A stretch of 64,000 nucleotides of DNA. It comes from Oscillibacter sp. (GTDB lineage Bacteria > Bacillota > Clostridia > Oscillospirales > Oscillospiraceae). The translations under genes and the position numbers were made by a program. Shown here piece by piece: positions 40,884 through 49,098 of the stretch. The notes under the pieces were generated by a model. The model saw nothing but the letters and a program-made list of their open reading frames with translations. It ran no database searches and was not told the origin of the DNA. Every line of letters starts with the position of its first letter. Positions within the stretch are counted from its first letter, which is position 1. The stretch covers positions 1 through 64,000 of the forward strand of contig JAAVZX010000034.1 in NCBI GenBank assembly GCA_022791875.1, written 5' to 3'.

Positions 40884-41705
40884 TTATTGGGACTGCGCCC
40901 GACCGTCCGCTGGCGAAAGCAGACAGCCGCTGTTCATAAAGCCAATCTGGGTCTCCTCCCGGTTGATGATGGAGTTCATGTGCTCCATCATCAGAGCCGC
41001 CGCGCCCTCGCTGTCCCCGGCGGCAATGGCGTCCGTGATCCCGTCGTGCTCATCTGCGTATTGATCGCTTTGGTTATAAATGATCGGATTTTTCAGGGTT
41101 TTCTCAAACTGCGCGTTTTCATTCAAAATCATATTGAGAAGCAGCGTAATAAACTGGTTTTTGCAGATTTTCGCAATGATATAATGAAATTCCAAAGAAA
41201 CCTGCAAAATCTCGTGCTCCGTGGCGCCGGCGCGGCTGAGGGCTTTATAGCGCCGTGTGTTTTCCCGCAGCTCCGCGAGCTCCTCCGCCGTGGCGCTGGC
41301 CGCCGCCAGGCGGGCGGCTTCCGTCTCCAGACCCCGCCGGGCCTGGTAAATATTGACCAGCTGGAGATAGTGCTTCACCGACACAGTTTCAATGATATCC
41401 TGTGTCAGGCGGCTCTTCCGCAGAATGTAATTCACATGCTGCAGATAGTCCTCGCCCTTTTTCGTTAAAATCCGCCCAAGGTTGCTCCGCTGTACCACAT
41501 ACCCTTGGGCTTCCAGCTCCTTCAGCCGCCGGCCGATGGTCGTCGTACTGACCTGTACGCCGTTGGCGGCCAGGCGCTCCTTCATCACCCAGGCCCCCAG
41601 CGGAGAGGCGGCGCCGCTGATGCAGTCCAGCATCTGAAAATCCAGATAATTCAGCCCGTCATAGAAAAACTTCTCGGTAAAAATCCGCGCCTGATTTTCC
41701 TGCAA
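40884..41705 (-). CDS. Winged-helix (RNase R-type HTH) + FCD domain regulator, paralog 1
   Basis: A 273-residue regulator starting at a TTG with AAAGGGGG seven bases upstream. The N-terminal domain (LDFQMLDCISGAASPLGAWV, ERLAANGVQVSTTTIGRRLK, ELEAQGYVV, GRILTKKGEDYL) matches the NrpR/RNase R-type winged helix (HTH_12), not GntR. The C-terminal half (YLQLVNIYQARRGLETEAAR, EFHYIIAKICKNQFI, DEHDGITDAIAAGDSEGAAA) is an FCD ligand-binding domain. It is a paralog of the protein at 49099-49866. It sits inside the catabolic operon and probably controls it and the divergent importer. Confidence 0.85.
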   Translation of the reverse strand: MQENQARIFTEKFFYDGLNYLDFQMLDCISGAASPLGAWVMKERLAANGVQVSTTTIGRRLKELEAQGYVVQRSNLGRILTKKGEDYLQHVNYILRKSRLTQDIIETVSVKHYLQLVNIYQARRGLETEAARLAAASATAEELAELRENTRRYKALSRAGATEHEILQVSLEFHYIIAKICKNQFITLLLNMILNENAQFEKTLKNPIIYNQSDQYADEHDGITDAIAAGDSEGAAALMMEHMNSIINREETQIGFMNSGCLLSPADGRAQSQ

Positions 41706-41747
41706 AGAATCGCCCCCTTTCTGTATTGGCTCACAGTGTTTTGCGCG

Positions 41748-42224
41748 TCACTCCAGTTCCACCACAGCCTCAATCTCCACCGGGAAATCCAGAGGCAGCG
41801 CGGCCACGCCGACCGCCGAACGGGTCGCCTTTCCCACCGCTTCCCCAAAGACCTCCAGCAGCAGGCCGGAGGCTCCGTGGGCCACCAGATGCTGCTCGGA
41901 AAAGCCCGGATCGCTGGAGACATACACCAGCAGCTTGACGATGGATTTCACCCGGTTCAGATCGCCGGTATACGCCTCAAGGGCGGATATGATGTTCAGC
42001 GCACACCTGCGGGCGCAGAGCCGCCCCTCTTCCACGGAAACATGGCTGGGAAGAGTTCCGGAAAAGTGTGCCTCCCCTTCGATCACAGGGCCGCAGCCGG
42101 AGACATAGAGAAGGCTTCCGCCGAAGGGCCGGGTAATGGAAAAATAGGGACTGTCCGCCGGCGATGGCGGAAGGGTGACGCCCAGGGCCTGAAGCGTTTG
42201 ATACACGTCGTTTGTTCTGTTCAT
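41748..42224 (-). CDS. RidA/YjgF-YER057c family protein
   Basis: A 158-residue member of the YjgF superfamily, longer than RidA itself. Segments: PYFSITRPFGGSLLYVSGCG, VSVEEGRLCARRCALNIISA, LNRVKSIVKLLVYVSSDPGF, GKATRSAVGVAALPLDFPVE ending in VEIEAVVELE. The family arginine is in TRSAVGVAAL. RidA deaminates reactive enamines/imines; related RutC acts in pyrimidine catabolism. First gene of the minus-strand operon, AAAGGAGG before the ATG. In this pathway it may hydrolyse an unstable imine or enamine, which is inference. Confidence 0.88.
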   Translation of the reverse strand: MNRTNDVYQTLQALGVTLPPSPADSPYFSITRPFGGSLLYVSGCGPVIEGEAHFSGTLPSHVSVEEGRLCARRCALNIISALEAYTGDLNRVKSIVKLLVYVSSDPGFSEQHLVAHGASGLLLEVFGEAVGKATRSAVGVAALPLDFPVEIEAVVELE

Positions 42225-42330
42225 AGTTTCCTCCTTTTTATCCGCCCAGAATACTAAATAGGAACCGATTTTATCAGACTCGCAGGCAATAGGATTTTGT
42301 TCCTGCGCATGTACGCAGCGTATCGCCCGC

Positions 42331-42352
42331 ACTGCTCATCGAAAGTGAGTAG
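42331..42352. promoter_or_regulatory. Candidate operator 1 (RidA side)
   Basis: CTGCTCAT-CGAAA-GTGAGTAG, an inverted repeat with a 5-base centre, 107 bases upstream of the RidA start. It matches the layout of operator 2 (CTCAY-N5-RTGAG). Confidence 0.5.
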
Positions 42353-42513
42353 CGCAAATGTGAAAAAGAGGCGGCAGCTCTGAACACGCATCACACCCCA
42401 TACCGCTGCCGCTCCAGTCTTTTTTGTATAAATCAATATATAGCACAGAAAAAACGAAAAGGATATTGGCGAAATAGATAAAAATATGCAAAAAATGTTG
42501 GAGATACTGTGCG

Positions 42514-42542
42514 TTGACAAGGCGGTGCGATGAATGTAAACT
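42514..42542 (+). promoter_or_regulatory. Promoter of the BMP-type importer operon
   Basis: TTGACA (42514-42519), 17 bases, TAAACT (42537-42542). Confidence 0.8.
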
Positions 42543-42559
42543 GAAATAAATCAATTTTC

Positions 42560-42580
42560 CTACTCACTGTTGGTGAGTTG
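42560..42580. promoter_or_regulatory. Candidate operator 2 (importer side)
   Basis: CTACTCAC-TGTTG-GTGAGTTG, a 6-bp inverted repeat with 5-base centre placed about 10 bases after the predicted transcription start. The position suits a repressor; the arms resemble operators 1 and 3. Confidence 0.55.
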
Positions 42581-42749
42581 TCAAAATTGAACGCTCTGGA
42601 AAAAACAGTGTCTCCCTCAAAAAATGAGGAATATTCATGTCCCCGACGCTACCCGCCACTGGAGAGTAATACCCTTAGTGCGAACGGGAAACCTAAGCTG
42701 GGAAGCTGCACCTGCATATGTATGCGCGTTGGAAAGGAGGGGTCCAATT

Positions 42750-44273
42750 GTGACCTATATGGTTGAAATGAAGGGCATCACCAAGCGCTTTCCCGGCGTC
42801 ACCGCCAATCAGGATGTTTCGATCCAAGTCAAAAAGGGAGAAATTTACGGCCTGATTGGAGAAAACGGAGCCGGAAAAACAACGCTGATGAAAATCCTCT
42901 ACGGCATGTACCGCCCGGACGAGGGGGAGATTTTCATCAACGGCCAGAAGGTGGTGATGCACAGCCCCAAGGACGCAATCAGCCACGGGATCGGTATGGT
43001 GCACCAGCATTTTACGCTGGTCCCTTCGTTTACAGTCACTCAGAATATCATGCTGGGCCGGCCCATCACCAAACATGGGCTGCTGGATTTCAAACGGGCG
43101 GAGCGTGAAATCCGCCGGCTGGGGGAAACCTACCGCCTGGAGGCAGACCCCCACATGCAGGTGAAGGACCTTCCCGTCGCCATGCAGCAGCGTGTCGAAA
43201 TCCTGAAGGCGCTGTACCTCGGCGCGGACATCCTGATCATGGACGAGCCCACCGCCGTTCTGACGCCCCAGGAAATCACACAGCTTCTGGAAACCTTCCA
43301 CTCCTTGAAGGAGCAGGGAAAGAGCATCATCCTGATCACCCACAAGCTGAAAGAACTGATGGGCGTTACAGACACAATCACCGTCCTGCGGAACGGCAAA
43401 GTGACCGGTGTTCTGGATACCGCCCGAACCAGCGAGAAGGAAATCGCCTCCCTGATGGTGGGAAAGGAGATTGACTTCTTTGTCCAAAAGACGCCCAGCA
43501 AGCCGAAGGAGGAGGTCCTGCGCTGCGAGGGTCTGAACTATTGGAACCGGTTCGGGGTGAAAATGCTGGACGACGTGAGCTTCAGCATCCGGAGAGGCGA
43601 GATTGTGGGAATCGCGGGCGTACAGGGAAACGGCCAGACAGAGCTGATCGAGGCCCTCGCCGGCATCGTGAACGACTACACAGGGAAAATTTTCATCGGA
43701 GACGCCGAAATTGCCCCGGAAAGCACGCCGGGAGAGCGAAGGTCCTCCGGCCTGAGCCACATTCCCGAGGACCGGCAGACCACCGGCGCGGCGCTGACCG
43801 CACCATTGGTGGATAATTTCATCATGGGCGGGACCAGGGACCCGGCCTACGCGGGAAAATACCTGATTAACTATAAGAAAGCGGCAGCAGCCGCCCAGGA
43901 GCAGTACGCGCTGTTCGACGTCAAGCTCGCCGGAGTGGACCAGCCGGCCTACGCGCTGTCCGGCGGCAACCTGCAAAAGGCGATTGTCGCCCGGGAGATG
44001 TACCGGAACCCGGAGGTCCTGATCGCCGCCCAGCCAAGCCGCGGCGTGGACATCGGCGCGACCTTGTTCATCCACGAAAAGCTGGTGGAGCTGCGGGACA
44101 GCGGGAAAGCGGTGCTGCTGGTTTCCGGCGAGCTGTCTGAAATCATGTCGCTGAGCGACCGGATTCTGGTGATGTACAAGGGCGGCATCATCGGAGAGAC
44201 AACGCCGGAGGAAAGCACGGAAGAGGATATCGGCTTGATGATGCTTGGAATTAAGGAGGGCGGAACTGCGTGA
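42750..44273 (+). CDS. Nucleoside/BMP-type ABC importer ATP-binding protein (two ABC domains)
   Basis: A 507-residue fused double ATPase of the RbsA/NupO type. First domain: Walker A GENGAGKTTLMK, signature region LPVAMQQRVEILKALY, Walker B ILIMDEPTAVLT. Second domain (from about 255): GVQGNGQTELIEALAG in place of a canonical Walker A, LSGGNLQKAIVAREM signature, IAAQPSRGVDIG. The degenerate second site is normal for this class. Start GTG 42750, seven bases after GGAGGGG. Followed with overlap by two permeases and then a BMP lipoprotein, the standard nucleoside importer set. Confidence 0.94.
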   Translation: MTYMVEMKGITKRFPGVTANQDVSIQVKKGEIYGLIGENGAGKTTLMKILYGMYRPDEGEIFINGQKVVMHSPKDAISHGIGMVHQHFTLVPSFTVTQNIMLGRPITKHGLLDFKRAEREIRRLGETYRLEADPHMQVKDLPVAMQQRVEILKALYLGADILIMDEPTAVLTPQEITQLLETFHSLKEQGKSIILITHKLKELMGVTDTITVLRNGKVTGVLDTARTSEKEIASLMVGKEIDFFVQKTPSKPKEEVLRCEGLNYWNRFGVKMLDDVSFSIRRGEIVGIAGVQGNGQTELIEALAGIVNDYTGKIFIGDAEIAPESTPGERRSSGLSHIPEDRQTTGAALTAPLVDNFIMGGTRDPAYAGKYLINYKKAAAAAQEQYALFDVKLAGVDQPAYALSGGNLQKAIVAREMYRNPEVLIAAQPSRGVDIGATLFIHEKLVELRDSGKAVLLVSGELSEIMSLSDRILVMYKGGIIGETTPEESTEEDIGLMMLGIKEGGTA

Positions 44274-45385
44274 ATTTTGAGTTTCGACAAAAGCCTCTCC
44301 AGCTGAGGTCTATTTTGATCGCCGTTTTGACCGGCATTTTAATCGGCGCAGTCATCGTGCTGTGCTGCGGCTACGACCCGTTTGAAATCTTCGGCGCGCT
44401 TCTGAGCGGCGCGGCGGGCTCCGCGCGGAACCTCTCTACAAGCCTGCGCTGGACAACGCCCCTGCTGTTCACCGGCGTCGCGGCGGCTCTGAGCTTCCGC
44501 GGCGGCATGTTCAACTTCGGCATTGAGGGCCAGCTGTGCATGGGCGGTCTGGCCTCCACGCTGGTGGGCGTATACGGCGCCGCGCTTCCCGGACCCCTTT
44601 TGATTTTATTGATGATGGCAGCTGGCATGGCCGCGGGAGCCCTGTGGGCCGTCATTCCGGCAATCGTCCGGGTCCGGCTCAACGGAAGCGAGATTGTGCC
44701 GGCCCTGATGCTGAACTATACGGCGGCAAACCTGACGGAATACCTGGTCCACTGGTACTTCCTCGCCAGCGGCTCCCATGGGGACACCTTGAAGACAGAG
44801 GAGATAGCCGAGCAGGCAAAGCTGGCAAAAATCATCCCGGGCTATCAAATTACCTATGGCTTTATCATCGGACTTCTGGTAGTGGCGCTGTTCTGGTTCC
44901 TGATGAAAAAAAGCCGGCTGGGCTATGATATCTCCATGAGCGGCTTCAATCCGGAATTTGCCCATTACGGCGGCGTGAACGTGGACAAAATGCGGATTAC
45001 CGTCATGTTGCTGAGCGGCGCAATCGCCGGCCTTGGGGGCGCGGTGGAGGTCATGGCTGTCCGCTGGCGGTATGAGACGGAGTTCTCCCCGGCCTATGGC
45101 GACGACGGCATCCTGGCGGCGCTGCTGGGCAGCAGCACGCCTCTGGGAACCATGCTGGGGGCCTTTTTCATGGGCTTCCTGAAGGCGGGCTCCCTGGCTG
45201 TGGAGCGCTACACGGAGGTCTCCCGCGCCTTTGCGACGGTGATCAAAGGAACGGTTATCTGCCTGGTTTCCGCGCGGATGCTGTCCCAGTATCTGGGCGT
45301 GGACGCGCTGGCGGACAAGGTGGCGGGCCGGCTTCCGGCAAGATTCCGGAAGGACCGTGTAAATCGTGAGGAGGGGACAACATGA
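44270..45385 (+). CDS. BMP-type ABC importer permease 1
   Basis: A 371-residue BPD_transp_2 family membrane protein with about eight to ten helices (SILIAVLTGILIGAVIVLCC at the start; SFRGGMFNFGIEGQLCMGGL and IPAIVRVRLNGSEIVPALML are family signatures; MRITVMLLSGAIAGLGGAVE). The GTG start overlaps the ATPase stop (GTGA), with AAGGAGGG upstream. A ~25-residue basic C-terminal tail follows the last helix. It forms the heterodimeric channel with the next gene. Confidence 0.93.
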   Translation: MNFEFRQKPLQLRSILIAVLTGILIGAVIVLCCGYDPFEIFGALLSGAAGSARNLSTSLRWTTPLLFTGVAAALSFRGGMFNFGIEGQLCMGGLASTLVGVYGAALPGPLLILLMMAAGMAAGALWAVIPAIVRVRLNGSEIVPALMLNYTAANLTEYLVHWYFLASGSHGDTLKTEEIAEQAKLAKIIPGYQITYGFIIGLLVVALFWFLMKKSRLGYDISMSGFNPEFAHYGGVNVDKMRITVMLLSGAIAGLGGAVEVMAVRWRYETEFSPAYGDDGILAALLGSSTPLGTMLGAFFMGFLKAGSLAVERYTEVSRAFATVIKGTVICLVSARMLSQYLGVDALADKVAGRLPARFRKDRVNREEGTT

Positions 45386-46281
45386 TCTCGATTGTCATCC
45401 TTGCGGTGGTCGTGCGGGTGACGACGCCGATTCTGCTCTCCGGAATGGGGACCCTTTACAACGACCGCGCAGGCGTAACGAACATCACCGTAGAGGGCTC
45501 CATGCTTCTGGGGGCTTTCGCCTCGGTGGCGTGCAGCTATTTTACACACAACTGGGTGCTGTCCGTTATAACCGCGGTCTGCTGCGGAATCCTCGTCTCC
45601 CTGCTGTTCTCCCTGCTGACGACGGTGCTCAGCGGCGTGGAAATCATCGTCGGCCTGGCGATGAACGTATTCCTGGACGGCCTTACCGTGTTTCTCCTCC
45701 GGCAGGTATTCAAGCAGTCCGGCTCTCTGTACTCTCCAGAAATTGTGGGAATTCCCACCTTCCATTTCAAAGCGCTGGAGGGCATTCCCATTCTGAACGA
45801 GTGCCTGAACAACCAGACATGGATCGCATACTTTGCCTTTCTGAGCGTAATCCTCTCCCAGGTTGTGCTGTTCCACACCCCCTTCGGAATGCGTGTGCGG
45901 GCCTGCGGAGAAAACCCCAACGCGGCTCTGACAGTAGGCGTGAACGTGCTGCGGGTCCGTCTGGCCTGCAATCTGATCGCGGGGAGCTTCTGCGGCCTGG
46001 CAGGCGCGCAGCTGTCCCTGGGATTCCTGAGCCTGTTTTCCGAGGGGATGACCGTGGGCAAAGGCTATATCGCCCTGGCGGCGGTTATCTTCTCGAAGGG
46101 AAAACCGGCGCGGGTTCTGATTCTGTCGGTGCTGTTCGGCTTTGCGGAGGCGCTGTCCAACACACTGCAGCTGACGGCGATTCCTCCGGAGCTGGCGCTG
46201 ATGCTCCCTTACGTGATGGTCATTCTGCTGACGCTGCTGGAGTTCAAAAAGAAGCCGGCCATGCACAAGGCGGAGAACTGA
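45382..46281 (+). CDS. BMP-type ABC importer permease 2
   Basis: A 299-residue BPD_transp_2 permease. Signatures RVTTPILLSGMGTLYNDRAG, NITVEGSMLLGAFASV, VEIIVGLAMNVFLDGLTVFL, TPFGMRVRACGENPNAALTV and LAGAQLSLGFLSLFSEGMTV are typical of the NupQ/YufQ group. The ATG overlaps the previous stop by four bases. Together with the ATPase and BMP lipoprotein it should import a nucleoside, or a related heterocycle given the hydantoinase operon next door. Confidence 0.93.
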   Translation: MISIVILAVVVRVTTPILLSGMGTLYNDRAGVTNITVEGSMLLGAFASVACSYFTHNWVLSVITAVCCGILVSLLFSLLTTVLSGVEIIVGLAMNVFLDGLTVFLLRQVFKQSGSLYSPEIVGIPTFHFKALEGIPILNECLNNQTWIAYFAFLSVILSQVVLFHTPFGMRVRACGENPNAALTVGVNVLRVRLACNLIAGSFCGLAGAQLSLGFLSLFSEGMTVGKGYIALAAVIFSKGKPARVLILSVLFGFAEALSNTLQLTAIPPELALMLPYVMVILLTLLEFKKKPAMHKAEN

Positions 46282-46420
46282 CTGGGATTATCGGGAAACC
46301 TTCCCCTTTAATCAGCTCCGGTTTCATTTCCTGTTTCCAGACAGGGCAATACACCATAGCCGGCGGGAGTACGGGCATGAACAGGAGCTTGACTCACTAT
46401 TCAAAGAAAGGATGAAAAAA

Positions 46421-47449
46421 ATGAAGACTGGCATGAAGAAGATGGGCGCGCTGCTGCTGTGCCTGGCAATGCTGCTTGCCCTGCTGGCAGGCTGCGGCGG
46501 CAAGGAGACGGGGCAGCAGGACACGGGATCGGGCTCCTCCGCTCCTCCCGAGGCCGAGGCAAAAAAGGTGGTTCTGGTCACGCCCCAGAAGCTGGGCGAC
46601 AAGGCGTGCGTGGATCTGAGCTGGGCCGGCGTGCAGGCGGGCTGCGAGCAGTACGGCTGGGAAGCAAAGGTCATCGAGGCCGAGGAGGGCGAGTATGAGG
46701 ACGCCATGCGCTCCATGGCGGAGGAGGGCTACGACCTGATCATCGGCCTGTTCTCCGCCACCCAGGACGCCGTTATCCGCACGGCGCCGGACTACCCGGA
46801 TACCAAGTTCTTCCTCATCAACGGCGAGGCGGAGGGCGACAACATCCAGTGCGCCCAGTTCTGGTGCAATGAATCCTCCTTCCTCTGCGGCGTGGCCGCG
46901 GCCATGAAAACCCAGACCGGGAAAATTGCCGCGATCCGCGGCGCAGATGTGGGCGACAACATCCGCTTCACTGCCGGATTCTTCCACGGCGCGAGAACTG
47001 TAAATCCGGACATTGAGTGCGTACCGATGATTGCCGGTTCCTTCGAGGACCCCACAAAGGGCAAGGAGCTTGCCATGCTGGCCATGGAGCAGGGCTGCGA
47101 CATCATCATGCAGATCTGCGCCAAGACCTCCATGGGCATCCGGGAGGCCCTGACAGAAGCGGGCAAGGACAAGCTGTATGTCGGCATTGACACGGACGAG
47201 TCGGACAACGTTCCCGGCCAGGTCCTGGGCACCTCCGCCACCGGCTACGACACCGCTATCATCAACGCCATCGGCGAAGTGGACAGCGGAAACTTCCAGA
47301 CCGGCATCATTTGGCACGGCCTGGCCGACGGCGGCGTCTACATGATTGAAACCGACCTCTGCACTCCCGAAATCATGGAAGCGGTCCACGGATATGAGGA
47401 GAAAATTATCAACGGCGAAATTCAGGTTGACGCAACTACAAACTGGTAA
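46421..47449 (+). CDS. BMP family substrate-binding lipoprotein
   Basis: A 342-residue lipoprotein with the Bmp/PnrA fold. Signal peptide MKTGMKKMGALLLCLAMLLA with lipobox LLAGC; then a Ser/Gly/acidic linker and the BMP domain (VVLVTPQKLGDKACVDLSWA, YEDAMRSMAEEGYDLIIGLF, SFLCGVAAAMKTQTGKIAAI, GADVGDNIRFTAGFFHGART). Family members bind purine or other nucleosides. ATG 46421 is 9 bases from AGAAAGG; the ATG at 46412 is too close. Last gene of the importer operon, with a terminator 33 bases on. Confidence 0.94.
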   Translation: MKTGMKKMGALLLCLAMLLALLAGCGGKETGQQDTGSGSSAPPEAEAKKVVLVTPQKLGDKACVDLSWAGVQAGCEQYGWEAKVIEAEEGEYEDAMRSMAEEGYDLIIGLFSATQDAVIRTAPDYPDTKFFLINGEAEGDNIQCAQFWCNESSFLCGVAAAMKTQTGKIAAIRGADVGDNIRFTAGFFHGARTVNPDIECVPMIAGSFEDPTKGKELAMLAMEQGCDIIMQICAKTSMGIREALTEAGKDKLYVGIDTDESDNVPGQVLGTSATGYDTAIINAIGEVDSGNFQTGIIWHGLADGGVYMIETDLCTPEIMEAVHGYEEKIINGEIQVDATTNW

Positions 47450-47481
47450 CACTCCTGCAATTCAATTCCTCAGCAAAAAAG

Positions 47482-47519
47482 GCTCCAGTCCGATTCAAGA
47501 GTCGGGCTGGAGTCTTTTT
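47482..47519 (+). terminator. Terminator of the importer operon
   Basis: CTCCAGTCCGA and TCGGGCTGGAG stem (wobble pairs), then TCTTTTTGTG; an A-run on the left side gives a U-run on the minus strand too. Confidence 0.88.
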
Positions 47520-47543
47520 GTGATAACATCTTCTGCCAAACCA

Positions 47544-48716
47544 TCAGTCTTTATCCACATCAGGCTGGCCAGTTGCCTTGTTCACCAGCATCCGCAGGCG
47601 GCTCTTCGGAGAAACCAGACGGCCCTGAAGAATATCCTCCTCCGTAATGCGCGCCATCAGGATTTCCCGCTGCGTGACACGCTCCCAGTCGTAGGTGATG
47701 TAAAGATACCCGTCCTCTCCCTCGGCGGCGTCCGGATAGCTGGCCTCGTTCCGTTCGTCCAGCAGCAGGGAATAGGGCCACGTCTTCCCGTCGTCCTCAC
47801 TCAGCAGCGCCGTCAGATTGTTCCGCCCCTGCCAGCGCTTTACGTCGCTCTGCTGCATGATGTCCTCCAGGTCAATCCGGCCCTCGAACTGGTAATGGTT
47901 CACCAGCAGCAGCCGTCCGGATTTCAGGCGGGAGATATGGAAGCGGGAGCAGGGGCCTTCAATGCTGCTCCTGCGCCCCGGCGTCCAGGTATAGCCGCCG
48001 TCGGAGGAAAAGCTCTCGCTGATGCCGTGGAAGGCGCGGGAGAGCATCCATAGGGTGCCGTCCTGCTTTTCCACAATCACGCTCTCGTCATAGCTGCGGT
48101 TGGGCATATCGGCGTGGCCCCGCAGGGTGATGGTCTTCCCTTCGTCCATAGACGCATAGGCGTTTACAAACTGTTCCGCCTCCAGGCCATGGCGCTCCGT
48201 GGGCGTGCTGCCGGACTTGTCGCACCAGAGGGAGCAGGGGAAAAACCAGCCCTGATCCCTGGTCGCGATAGGTTTGTTCATCATAATGCCGTTGGCGATG
48301 CGCCGGGGTTCCGACCAGGCGAGCTCTTTGGCATCCGGGTCCTGGGTAAGCACCGTCCAGACGCCGAAGCGGGCGTCGTTGAAATTCCGGACCTGGGTCC
48401 AGAAGACCCAAAGCCGTCCCAGCGGGTCAATCCACAGCGCCGGATCGCTGATCCGGCAGGTGGGATCGGGATGCTCCACCACCAGCTCACAGGAGCGGAA
48501 GTGCTCTCCCTGGTCGTCGCTCACACACAGCACCATAACGTTGCCGCCGACCTCCGCCCCCTGTCCTCCGTAGAAGTTCACAAACACACGCCCGTTTTTG
48601 CTGACCTCGATGGACGGAATCCCCTGCCAGCGTCTGTAGTGGTCCTGGAAGCGTTCCTCCGCCGGTTTGCAGAAAACCTTTGCCGGGCACATTGCCGGAT
48701 CGTTCGCCTTTTTCAT
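47544..48716 (-). CDS. BNR-repeat / sialidase-fold protein
   Basis: A 390-residue six-bladed propeller of the sialidase superfamily (BNR_2). Asp-box-like repeats and blade motifs: VSKNGRVFVNFYGGQGAEVG, CVSDDQGEHFRSCE, DGTLWMLSRAFHGISESFSSDGGYTWT, LSEDDGKTWPY, EDGYLYITYDWER. RRSSIEGPCSRFHISRLKSG could hold an active-site arginine. No signal peptide, so it is cytoplasmic and probably acts on an imported substrate rather than on mucin glycans. It has its own promoter with operator 3 and is convergent with the importer. Confidence 0.8.
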   Translation of the reverse strand: MKKANDPAMCPAKVFCKPAEERFQDHYRRWQGIPSIEVSKNGRVFVNFYGGQGAEVGGNVMVLCVSDDQGEHFRSCELVVEHPDPTCRISDPALWIDPLGRLWVFWTQVRNFNDARFGVWTVLTQDPDAKELAWSEPRRIANGIMMNKPIATRDQGWFFPCSLWCDKSGSTPTERHGLEAEQFVNAYASMDEGKTITLRGHADMPNRSYDESVIVEKQDGTLWMLSRAFHGISESFSSDGGYTWTPGRRSSIEGPCSRFHISRLKSGRLLLVNHYQFEGRIDLEDIMQQSDVKRWQGRNNLTALLSEDDGKTWPYSLLLDERNEASYPDAAEGEDGYLYITYDWERVTQREILMARITEEDILQGRLVSPKSRLRMLVNKATGQPDVDKD

Positions 48717-48834
48717 TAAAATCCCCCTTTTCTTTCACTCGCAGCTCTTTTCCGCATTTCCATCTTTGCAGGGGAGAAAATCACCGAAGAATTTCCATCC
48801 AAAGGATTGCGGAGCAGAACCGCTCGTCTTTTTG

Positions 48835-48856
48835 TAGCTCATTAATGAGCAACTAC
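48835..48856. promoter_or_regulatory. Candidate operator 3 (BNR gene)
   Basis: TAGCTCATTAATGAGC followed by AACTA, containing the 14-bp palindrome GCTCATTAATGAGC. It lies immediately downstream of the BNR promoter -10, the same relative position as operator 2. Confidence 0.6.
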
Positions 48857-48886
48857 AGAATATCATATTTACAATATATTTGTCAA
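48857..48886 (-). promoter_or_regulatory. Promoter of the BNR gene
   Basis: Minus-strand TTGACA (48881-48886), 18 bases, TATTCT (48857-48862). Confidence 0.7.
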
Positions 48887-49098
48887 TATACTTAAAATAA
48901 ACTTTTTATAATTCAGTAAATGTAGTTAAAACGCTGTTATTTATACATCGCTTATGATGAGTATAACAAAAGTCAGGAACGGGTCAGCTTTTTGGCAAAA
49001 GGCCTTGCAATTTATTCCGGCTTCATGTATAAATACATATATAATAGCGGCCCGCAATTGCCGGAAAGCAGAAATATGAATAGAAAGGAAGACTTTGT

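Larger units (their letters stand above)
42353..42749 (+). promoter_or_regulatory. Divergent intergenic region with long importer leader
   Basis: AT-rich divergent control region. The plus-strand transcript starts near 42550 and has a ~200-base leader. It begins with a nested hairpin (TCAATTTT 42551-42558 pairs with AAAATTGA 42583-42590 around ACTCAC/GTGAGT), followed by about 160 bases with partial stems (CACT...AGTG near 42660). No known riboswitch motif fits; GCCACTGG alone is not enough for a cobalamin element. Confidence 0.45.
48717..49098. promoter_or_regulatory. AT-rich divergent control region
   Basis: Between the BNR gene and the second regulator gene. It contains the BNR promoter and operator 3, an AT-rich 48860-48960 segment, a dyad ATGTAT-AA-ATACAT (49025-49038) abutting a plus-strand TATAAT (49040-49045), and a ribosome site GAAAGGAAG before the regulator. 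No small gene is supported. Confidence 0.6.

Noticed and set aside
42640..42720. Cobalamin or THF riboswitch in the importer leader (GCCACTGG, GGAGAGTA seen)
   Set aside because: Only isolated short matches; the other conserved boxes and pairing order of either riboswitch are absent.
47544..48716. Secreted mucin sialidase
   Set aside because: No signal peptide, wall anchor or carbohydrate-binding domain, and the neighbours are heterocycle-type genes rather than nan genes.
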